A stretch of DNA of 64,000 bases from the NCBI RefSeq assembly GCF_003182475.1, contig NZ_QGTS01000014.1, forward strand, positions 56,336 to 120,335, written 5' to 3'. This document shows, one piece after another, positions 57,293 to 64,000 of the stretch. This DNA is from Mangrovibacter plantisponsor (lineage in GTDB: Bacteria > Pseudomonadota > Gammaproteobacteria > Enterobacterales > Enterobacteriaceae). The stretch's first letter is position 1. Each line of letters opens with the position of its first letter. The notes beneath the pieces are model-generated. The model searched no databases, had not been told where the DNA came from, and saw only the letters and a list, made by a program, of their open reading frames with translations. A program made the translations under genes and the position numbers.

Positions 57293-59464
57293 ATGGCCTT
57301 ATCCGCGGCACAAAAGGCGCAAATTGCCGCATGGTACAAAGCGCTGCAACAACAAATCCCTGATTTTATCCCTCGCCCTCCTCAGCGGCATATGATTGCC
57401 GAGGTGGCAAAAAACCTGGCGGGTGACAGCGGCCGGCATTTGGTTATTGAAGCGCCAACGGGCGTAGGTAAAACGCTCTCCTACCTGATTCCGGGGATTG
57501 CCCTTGCCCGGGATGAAAAAAAAACGCTGGTGGTCAGTACTGCGAACGTCGCGTTGCAGGATCAGATCTACAGTAAAGATCTCCCTCTTCTGAGCAAGAT
57601 AATCCCTGAATTGCGTTATACAGCCGCTTTTGGCCGTGGGCGCTATGTTTGCCCACGTAACCTGGAAGCCCTCGCCAGCGATAACAGCAGCCAGGGGGAT
57701 CTGTTAGCGTTTCTTGATGATGACCTCACGCCGAAAAATAAAGCAGAACAACAGCGCTGTGCGGCATTAAAGAAAGACCTCGACAGCTACAGTTGGGATG
57801 GTCTGCGTGACCACACAGATAAAGTTATTGATGACGGGTTATGGGCGCGCCTGAGCACAGACCGCGCCAGTTGCCTTGGCAGCAACTGCCATTGGTACCG
57901 TGAGTGCCCTTTCTTTGTGGCCCGCCGTGAAATTCGTGAAGCTGAAGTGGTGGTGGCGAACCATGCTCTGGTGCTGGCGGCAATGGAGAGTGAATCCGTG
58001 TTACCGGAGCCAGATAATTTGCTACTGGTACTGGATGAAGGCCACCATATACCAGAGGTTGCCCGTGATGCACTGGAAATGAGTGCGGAAATCACGCCTG
58101 GCTGGAGCCGCCTGCAGCTGGATCTGTTTTGCAAACTGGTCAGCACCTGCCTGGAGCAGTTCCGCCCTAAAACGGTTCCTCCGCTGGCAACACCCGAGCG
58201 CCTGGCAAACCATTGTGAAGAAATCACTGAACATCTTGCGGGCCTGGTTGCACAATTTGATTTAGCGCTGCCAGCCACAGAAGAAGGTGATTACCGTTTC
58301 CCCATGGGGGTTTTGCCCGAAGATATCATGGCCCATTGTGAGCGCCTGGCAAAACTGACCGATGCATTGCGTGGCCTTGCAGAATCATTCCTGAATGATT
58401 TAAGTGAACGCACCGGGCAGCATGATATTGTGCGGTTGCACCGCCTGATTCTGCAAACTAACCGGGCTTTTGGCCACTTTGAGGCGCAGAGTAAATTGTG
58501 GCGGCTGGCGGCAATGGAAAAAGCCTCCGGAGCACCGGTATCAAAATGGTTTACCCGTACTTTTCAGGATGGCCAGGCTCACCTGTTCTTCCACTGTGTT
58601 GGCATTCGTGTCAGCGACCAGTTGGAACGCCTGTTGTGGCGGCAAATTCCCCATATTGTAGTGACTTCAGCCACATTACGTTCCCTGAACAGTTATACCC
58701 GCATTCAGGAGCTCACCGGGCTGCATGAAAAACGGGGGGATACCTTCGTTACTCTGGATTCCCCCTTTAACCATGTAGACCAGGGGCGCATTGTTATTCC
58801 CCAAATGCAAACCGACCCTCAGCCAGCAACAGAGCGCCAGCATATTGCCGAGATGGCGGCGTTTTTCCGTGAGCAACTCAAGGCAGGCAAGCACAAAGGG
58901 ATGCTGGTGTTATTTGCCAGTGGCCGTGCAATGAATATTTTTCTTGAAGAAGTGCAGGATCTGCGTCTGGTGTTACTGGTGCAGGGCGACCAGCCCCGTT
59001 ACCGGCTGGTTGAGCTTCACCGTAAGCGTGTAAGCCAGGGGGAAACCAGTGTGCTGGTTGGGTTGCAGTCTTTTGCCGAAGGCCTGGATTTGAAAGGTGA
59101 ACTGTTAAGCCAGGTCCATATCCATAAAATTGCATTTCCCCCGGTAGACAGCCCGGTGGTGATTACCGAAGGGGAGTGGCTAAAAAGCCTGAAACGCTAC
59201 CCGTTCGATGTACAAAGCCTGCCCGGAGCCTCTTTCACACTGATTCAGCAAGTGGGCCGCCTGATACGTAGCCACAGTTGTTGGGGGGAAGTGGTGATTT
59301 ATGACCGGCGCTTATTGACAAAAAACTATGGTAAAAGGCTGCTGGATGCGTTACCTGTATTTCCTATCAGCCAGCCTGAGCTACCAGCGGTCCCTCGCTC
59401 TGCAAAACCGGGCAAACCGGAAAAAAAACGCAGGCGCTCACCTCGCCAGGCTCGGGAAAAATAA
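57293..59464 (+). CDS. dinG: ATP-dependent DNA helicase DinG
   Basis: DinG is an SOS-induced 5'-3' helicase of the XPD-like group that resolves R-loops and structured DNA. The 723-residue product has Walker A APTGVGKT, an Fe-S cysteine set (CPRNLE, CAALKKDL, CLGSNCHW, CPFFVARRE) between motifs Ia and II, the DEGHH Walker B and QQVGRLIRS motif VI. The ATG at 57293 has AGGAA seven bases before it and gives the E. coli N-terminus. Confidence 0.95.
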   Translation: MALSAAQKAQIAAWYKALQQQIPDFIPRPPQRHMIAEVAKNLAGDSGRHLVIEAPTGVGKTLSYLIPGIALARDEKKTLVVSTANVALQDQIYSKDLPLLSKIIPELRYTAAFGRGRYVCPRNLEALASDNSSQGDLLAFLDDDLTPKNKAEQQRCAALKKDLDSYSWDGLRDHTDKVIDDGLWARLSTDRASCLGSNCHWYRECPFFVARREIREAEVVVANHALVLAAMESESVLPEPDNLLLVLDEGHHIPEVARDALEMSAEITPGWSRLQLDLFCKLVSTCLEQFRPKTVPPLATPERLANHCEEITEHLAGLVAQFDLALPATEEGDYRFPMGVLPEDIMAHCERLAKLTDALRGLAESFLNDLSERTGQHDIVRLHRLILQTNRAFGHFEAQSKLWRLAAMEKASGAPVSKWFTRTFQDGQAHLFFHCVGIRVSDQLERLLWRQIPHIVVTSATLRSLNSYTRIQELTGLHEKRGDTFVTLDSPFNHVDQGRIVIPQMQTDPQPATERQHIAEMAAFFREQLKAGKHKGMLVLFASGRAMNIFLEEVQDLRLVLLVQGDQPRYRLVELHRKRVSQGETSVLVGLQSFAEGLDLKGELLSQVHIHKIAFPPVDSPVVITEGEWLKSLKRYPFDVQSLPGASFTLIQQVGRLIRSHSCWGEVVIYDRRLLTKNYGKRLLDALPVFPISQPELPAVPRSAKPGKPEKKRRRSPRQAREK

Positions 59465-59479
59465 GGCAGAGAGTAAAGT

Positions 59480-60445
59480 ATGGATTACCGTAAAGTTATC
59501 AAAGAGATTGGCCGGGGTAAAAATCATGCCCGGGATCTGGACTGCGAAACTGCTCAGGCATTATATGCCAGCATGTTACGCGGAGACGTTCCTGAACTGG
59601 AACTGGGCGGGGTATTAATTGCTTTGCGTGTCAAAGGGGAAGGTGAAAGCGAAATGCAGGGCTTTTACCAGGCCACGCGCACGCATACGCTGCAGCTTTC
59701 TGCCCCGGCAGGCAGGCCTGTGCCCATCGTTATTCCCAGTTATAACGGCGCACGTAAGTTACCGAACCTGACACCACTACTCGCCTTGTTACTTTCCCGG
59801 CTGGGTTTCCCGGTTGTGGTCCATGGTGTGAGCGATGACCCGGGCAGGGTAATCACGGAAACGCTGTTTTCCATGATGGGCATTGAGGCGGTTCATTCTC
59901 GTGGCCAGGCTCAGGCAGAGCTGGAAGGTGATAAACCTGTTTATATACCTGTCAGTGCTTTGTGCCCGCCGCTGGCAACTCAACTGGCACTGCGCTGGCG
60001 AATGGGGGTGCGTAACAGCGCTCACACGCTGGCAAAATTGCTGACGCCTTTTCCGGAAAATGCGGCATTACGGCTTTCGAGTGTCTCGCACCCGGAATAT
60101 TTATCCCGCGTGAGCCAGTTTTTCCAGACTGTGGGTGGCCAGGCGCTGGTGATGCACGGAACTGAAGGGGAAGTGTACGCCAACCCATTACGTTGCCCGC
60201 AAATAAACTGGGTGAATGCCGCCGGTGAGCAGGTGGTTTATAGCCGTCAGGCAGAAGTCAGCCCTGCGCCAGTTTTCCCTTCTGGCAAAGACCCGCAACT
60301 GACTGTTGAGTGGTTAACACGCTGTTTGCGCGGTGAAGAGCCTGTTCCGGAATCTATCCAGATTCAGTTAGCGTGTTGTTTACTGGCGGCAGCAGAAGTC
60401 GCAACGCTGGAAGAAGGTTTACAGCGGGTGGGGCAGTTGATTTAG
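59480..60445 (+). CDS. ybiB: TrpD2-like DNA-binding protein
   Basis: YbiB is a TrpD2-family homodimer that binds DNA and RNA and is LexA-controlled with dinG in E. coli. The 321-residue product has the anthranilate phosphoribosyltransferase-like fold (NHARDLDCETAQALYASML) without the PRPP motif. It follows dinG by 15 bases, so the two share one operon. Confidence 0.9.
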   Translation: MDYRKVIKEIGRGKNHARDLDCETAQALYASMLRGDVPELELGGVLIALRVKGEGESEMQGFYQATRTHTLQLSAPAGRPVPIVIPSYNGARKLPNLTPLLALLLSRLGFPVVVHGVSDDPGRVITETLFSMMGIEAVHSRGQAQAELEGDKPVYIPVSALCPPLATQLALRWRMGVRNSAHTLAKLLTPFPENAALRLSSVSHPEYLSRVSQFFQTVGGQALVMHGTEGEVYANPLRCPQINWVNAAGEQVVYSRQAEVSPAPVFPSGKDPQLTVEWLTRCLRGEEPVPESIQIQLACCLLAAAEVATLEEGLQRVGQLI

Positions 60446-60846
60446 CGCTGCGTAAGCATAAAAAAGCCACCGCGCGTGGCCCGGCCACGATACCTGGTTG
60501 CAGGTAAAATAGTGGCAGGTATGGCGGTGGCTGAGCCTGATATTCAGGCAAAAACAAGGGTAAATAACACAGAGAAATACAACCCACGGGAGTGGTTTCA
60601 GGCACCCCATATAACCCATATAAATTGAGGCCGGCTCATTAAGAACCGGCCTCAACAACGTTCTGTACGAAAATAGCGATGGTGGAACCTGAGCCTGTTT
60701 AACAGGGGGTTCCGTGCAGGTACGTCTTTATATGTCTTGTCTTACTCTGTTAGCGCTATTATCTCAGTCATTCCCACCTGGTGGCTATGTAAAAACCTTG
60801 TTGTAGTTATTCAAAATAATTGAATCTGGCTGTTTGCGGGAAGGCA
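60446..60846. repeat. Intergenic region with two strong hairpins
   Basis: Two inverted repeats lie in 400 bases without a gene. The first pairs AGCCACCGC (60462-60470) with GCGGTGGCT (60523-60531) over a 50-base loop that itself holds CGTGGC...GCCACG. The second, TTGAGGCCGG...CCGGCCTCAA (about 60625-60655), has a ten-base perfect stem. Neither has a clean U-tract. They may be a structured small RNA, REP-type elements, or mRNA-stabilising 3' ends of ybiB. Confidence 0.55.
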
Positions 60847-61476
60847 TTATCCACGGTCATCGGGCCGGATAAGATCAAATCTGAGTGACTCATCAATCCC
60901 GTAGTAAGCACTGGGGCCACCAGCCCGCATAACCGGGTGTGCTTTTGCCGTCTGGTAAACCCCATCTTCCAGCAGGTGAGCGGCGATATGAACTGCGACA
61001 ACCTCACCCAATACCAGCCAGGTATTCAGCTTTTCTTCTGCGGCATTAGTGAGCTGAATGCACTGTGTCAGTTTGCATTCAAAATTGACCGGGCTCTCAC
61101 TGACACGGGGAACGGGTATTTTGCGGGAAGCAGCCGGAGTTAACCCGGCAAGCGCGAATTCATCCACTCCGGCAGCAACGGATGCCGATGTCTCATTCAT
61201 GGCACTGGCCAGCTCGCGGGTAACCAGGTTCCAGGCAAAGTAGCCAGTGCGGGTGATATTTTCCACACTGTTTTTCCACCCGGAACTGGCGAATCCTATA
61301 ATAGGGGGCTGGTAGTTGAAGCAATTAAAAAAACTGTAAGGAGCAAGGTTGGCAACCCCCTGTTCATTGACTGATGAAATCCAGCCAATTGGTCGTGGGC
61401 CAATAATTGCGTTCAGTGGATTATGGGGCAAACCATGCCCCTGTTCAGGCTCATAATAGTAGTAATCAGTGGTCAT
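60847..61476 (-). CDS. Flavin reductase-like FMN-binding protein
   Basis: The 209-residue product matches the flavin reductase-like domain family (IIGPRPIGWISSVNEQGVANLAPYSFF; FECKLTQCIQL; LVLGEVVAVHIAAHLLEDG). Members bind FMN and act as split-barrel oxidoreductases, often towards an unknown partner. It stands alone, divergent from rlmF. The E. coli gene at this place differs, so it is a lineage-specific addition. Confidence 0.85.
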   Translation of the reverse strand: MTTDYYYYEPEQGHGLPHNPLNAIIGPRPIGWISSVNEQGVANLAPYSFFNCFNYQPPIIGFASSGWKNSVENITRTGYFAWNLVTRELASAMNETSASVAAGVDEFALAGLTPAASRKIPVPRVSESPVNFECKLTQCIQLTNAAEEKLNTWLVLGEVVAVHIAAHLLEDGVYQTAKAHPVMRAGGPSAYYGIDESLRFDLIRPDDRG

Positions 61477-61591
61477 TTTTGGCAGCCAGATAATTAACAG
61501 GTAACCAACAGGCTAGCACAAGGTATATGGCTTGCACTTTACCTTGTTATGCTGAACGCGTATCTTACGCGCCCGGACACAAGGAGCCAGG

Positions 61592-62533
61592 ATGAAACAG
61601 ATTGCCGAGAAAAACCAGTTGCACCCGCGTAACCGCCACCAGGGCCGTTATGATTTTGACCGCCTGGTTCAGGCCCTGCCTGAGCTGGGGAGTAAAGTAA
61701 AACTCTCACCTCGCGGGGAGAAAACCGTGAATTTCGCGGACCCTGATGCGGTTAAAATGCTTAACCGTGCATTACTGGCGGCGGATTACGGTATCCAGCA
61801 CTGGGATATTCCGGAAGGTTTTCTGTGCCCGCCAGTGCCTGGGCGAGCTGACTATATCCACCACCTGGCTGATTTGCTGGCCCGGACAGGCAGGCAGGGG
61901 GTACCGAACTCAGCCAGCCTGATGGATATTGGTACCGGTGCGAATTGTATCTACCCGTTGATTGGGCAGCATGAGTATGGCTGGCGCTTTACCGGAACAG
62001 ATGTCAGTAAAGAGGCGCTGAGCCATGCCCAACAGGTAATCCAGGCAAACCCCGGGCTGAGTACCCGGATTCGTTTACGCCGCCAAAAAACACCGGGTGC
62101 TATTTTCGCCGGTGTAGTAACCAAAACAGACCGTTTTGATGCCACGTTATGTAACCCGCCTTTTCATGCCTCCGCTCAGGAAGCGCTGGAAGGTAATACC
62201 CGCAAACGCAAAAACCTGGGGCTTAACGGTGCCACACCTGCACTCAATTTTGGTGGGCAGCACAGTGAGTTATGGTGCGAAGGGGGAGAACTGGCCTTTA
62301 TTCGCCAGATGGTAGTGGAGAGCCGCACAATTGCCGGCCAGGTGTTATGGTTTACCTCGCTGGTATCTAAAGCAGAACATATGCGCAGTATTGAGTATGC
62401 TTTGCGTGAAGCTGGCGTGGCGATGGTGGTGAAACAGCCTATGTCTCAAGGGCAAAAGCAGAGCCGTTTTATCGCCTGGAGCTATCTGTCCCCTGAAGAG
62501 CGCCTGGCCTGGGCGGGGAAATGGGGTAAATAA
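61592..62533 (+). CDS. rlmF: 23S rRNA (adenine1618-N6)-methyltransferase
   Basis: RlmF methylates A1618 of 23S rRNA. The 313-residue product has [33 protein letters not shown], the catalytic [16 protein letters not shown] motif and an N-terminal [16 protein letters not shown] segment. A strong ribosome site AAGGAG precedes the ATG. The stop is followed by a stem TGAGGGGC/GCCCCTCA (62545-62567). Confidence 0.95.
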   Translation: MKQIAEKNQLHPRNRHQGRYDFDRLVQALPELGSKVKLSPRGEKTVNFADPDAVKMLNRALLAADYGIQHWDIPEGFLCPPVPGRADYIHHLADLLARTGRQGVPNSASLMDIGTGANCIYPLIGQHEYGWRFTGTDVSKEALSHAQQVIQANPGLSTRIRLRRQKTPGAIFAGVVTKTDRFDATLCNPPFHASAQEALEGNTRKRKNLGLNGATPALNFGGQHSELWCEGGELAFIRQMVVESRTIAGQVLWFTSLVSKAEHMRSIEYALREAGVAMVVKQPMSQGQKQSRFIAWSYLSPEERLAWAGKWGK

Positions 62534-63041
62534 AAGTCATTAAGTGAGGGGCTGTTTTGCCCCTCACAGTACTGGTTAGTTCGTTATTTCTTTCTTTTTC
62601 CTTCACTATTATCTTGCATTCTTCCTGGCTGGTTATTGGGAACTTAAACCAATAATAAACATACTGTATTTTTAATACCGTAAACCTCTCTCGTTAATTT
62701 CTATAAATACACTTTTCCTGTTTATAAAACCACGTCTTGATTGTATTTAATATATTGATTTTATTTAAAATTAATGGCTATTTTTATTATTTTGATCGGC
62801 GTGAGCGATCAGTTTTCTTATATTGATCGTTGTACCTATCAATGCCTGCTTTTGTGCTGAACAAACCAATTATCTTTTCCTGCCTGCTGTTCTTATAACT
62901 GCGTCTGGCAAAACCGGTGCGGTTTTTTTGCCCCGGTTGCTTAATTTCTTTTGTTTTTTGGCCGCCTTTAATGACCAGAGGCCGGAGCGTTTTCCCCGGA
63001 AACGGCACCTGGCCGGTGGCCCCACAAATAAGGACAGTTTG
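62534..63041. other. AT-rich intergenic region before the adhesin gene
   Basis: After the rlmF hairpin the sequence is notably AT-rich (about 62,580-62,830) with several poly-T and TATTT stretches, a common base composition before horizontally acquired surface genes repressed by H-NS. Near 62,900-63,000 it turns GC-richer. No gene or clear promoter is identified. Confidence 0.5.
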
Positions 63042-64000
63042 ATGAAAAACAAAACCGCAGCACTCAGCGCGCTTTCGGTGTGTATTTCCCTGGCACTGAA
63101 CGGCCAGGCTTTTGCACAAACCCCGCCTCCGGCAACCATTGCCCCCGCAGAAACCCTGGAGTGCCCGGCAGACCTGAGCCTGCTTACCGGTGAAGAGCAG
63201 GCGGCACTGGCAGAACAGTGCCAGGCAACGGAACAGCAGCCAGAAGAAACCCAGGCAGCACAGGCCAGTGAACTGCCAGCGTGGATGACCGACCAGACCA
63301 CCCTGCTCGCCGGGGGCGGGGCTGCCGCACTGGCGGCCACCATTGCCATTGCAGCTGGTGGCAGCAGCGGGGGCGGCGGCAGTGGCGGCGACCGTAACGA
63401 AGGCGGAGATGGCGGCGATGGCGACGGCAATAACTACGAAGAGTGGGAAATTGGCAATAAGCTGGAAGGGGACAACCAGGAAAACACGCTGGAAGGCAAC
63501 ACCAGTGCCGGGGAAGGGGAAATCGGCAACCTGGTGACCGGCAATAACACAGACAACACCCTCGAAGGCGACACGGACGTCACCGAAGGCGGCAAAGGCA
63601 CGGTGGTGGACGGCAATAACACCAGCACCACCAACGATGGCGGGGTGACAGTCAGCGGTGAAGGCTCAGTGGGGCTGGAAGTGAACGGCAACAACGCCAC
63701 GGTCACCAACAATGGCAACGGCGAGATAACCGCGGGCGGCACCGGGGTGAGCGTGAACGGCGACAACGCCAGTGTCACCACCACCGGGGAGACCAGCGTC
63801 AGCGGCCAGGGCTCGGCAGGCACGGTTATCACCGGGAATAACGCCAGCGTCAGCAACGAAGGCAACAGCTCGGTCACCGGCGGCGGTACCGGTACGCTGA
63901 TCACCGGCGACAACGCCAGTGTCAGCAACAGCGGGGACACCAGCGTCAGTGGTGAAGGCTCCACGGGCATTGCCATTACCGGGGATAACAGCAACGTACA
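63042..64000 (+). CDS. Large repeat adhesin of autotransporter type, 5' part
   Basis: The frame from ATG 63042 (AAGGAC before it) stays open to the window end. The product begins with a signal peptide (MKNKTAALSALSVCISLALN...GQAFA), a Pro/Gln-rich stretch, a hydrophobic segment (LLAGGGAAALAATIAIAAGG), a Gly-rich acidic linker, and then repeats of about 20 residues following V(T/S)G.GS.G..(I/V).G(D/N)N(A/T). Such repeats form beta-helical passengers of large adhesins. The C-terminal beta-barrel, if present, is outside the window. Confidence 0.8.
   Translation, partial: MKNKTAALSALSVCISLALNGQAFAQTPPPATIAPAETLECPADLSLLTGEEQAALAEQCQATEQQPEETQAAQASELPAWMTDQTTLLAGGGAAALAATIAIAAGGSSGGGGSGGDRNEGGDGGDGDGNNYEEWEIGNKLEGDNQENTLEGNTSAGEGEIGNLVTGNNTDNTLEGDTDVTEGGKGTVVDGNNTSTTNDGGVTVSGEGSVGLEVNGNNATVTNNGNGEITAGGTGVSVNGDNASVTTTGETSVSGQGSAGTVITGNNASVSNEGNSSVTGGGTGTLITGDNASVSNSGDTSVSGEGSTGIAITGDNSNV

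Noticed and set aside
62870..63994. Reverse-strand open frames under the adhesin gene
   Set aside because: They are shadows of the glycine/asparagine repeats and have no ribosome sites.

Overview
The window joins two very different pieces of DNA. Positions 1 to about 29,475 are the late (right) part of an AT-rich, lambda-like tailed prophage. Positions from about 29,475 to 64,000 are GC-richer chromosome of an enterobacterium. The chromosomal order (ybhA, pgl, ybhC, ybhB, bioA, bioBFCD, uvrB, ybhK, moaABCDE, ybhL, ybhN, clsB, ybhP, ybhQ, ybhRSFG, cecR, rhlE, dinG, ybiB, rlmF) is the gal-bio-moa neighbourhood of Escherichia coli and its relatives. Protein sequences are close to but distinct from E. 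coli, so I place the host in Enterobacterales without naming a genus.

Prophage layout. The left edge enters inside an unidentified gene, followed by a repeat-rich non-coding stretch (220-833). Next comes a cargo zone (834-4719) with a DUF4225-like protein, its overlapping small membrane partner, and several membrane-anchored unknown proteins. A cos-like GC island (4903-4957) and a PD-(D/E)XK-type nuclease candidate precede the head genes: terminase small and large subunits, gpW-like protein, portal, and a fused prohead protease/major capsid protein with an internal start. The tail module has connectors, a tail-tube domain fused to an S74-chaperoned fibre, the tail tube proper, two tail chaperones joined by an A AAA AAG frameshift site, tape measure, distal tail proteins and a gpJ-like hub. 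Lysis genes follow (XhlA-like, GH24 endolysin, 3TM-type holin candidate) with a GIY-YIG-like ORF among them. The right end carries a membrane-protein cargo gene, a lipoprotein, an N6-adenine methyltransferase and a complete second copy of ybhA. The integrase and left attachment site must lie outside the window.

The prophage interrupts the host ybhA after about codon 71. The complete phage-borne ybhA lies directly downstream of the truncated host 5' end on the same strand, so the host promoter could drive it.

The most unusual global signal is a large excess of the palindrome GTAC, especially AGTACT, across the phage core. I counted about 80 AGTACT sites by eye in 28.5 kb, against roughly 10 expected from composition and only a handful in 34 kb of chromosome. 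The excess vanishes in the cargo zone 2.7-5.0 kb and in the ybhA copy. A phage adenine methyltransferase gene sits in the same element, so a modification-linked function is a testable idea.

Chromosome layout. Biotin synthesis is split by a bidirectional control region with one clear and one probable BirA operator. uvrB and dinG have LexA boxes. moaA is preceded by a ModE site and a Moco riboswitch. ybhG, ybhF, ybhS and ybhR form a drug-efflux ABC system in one operon with the TetR regulator cecR. The window ends inside a large glycine/asparagine-rich repeat adhesin of autotransporter type.
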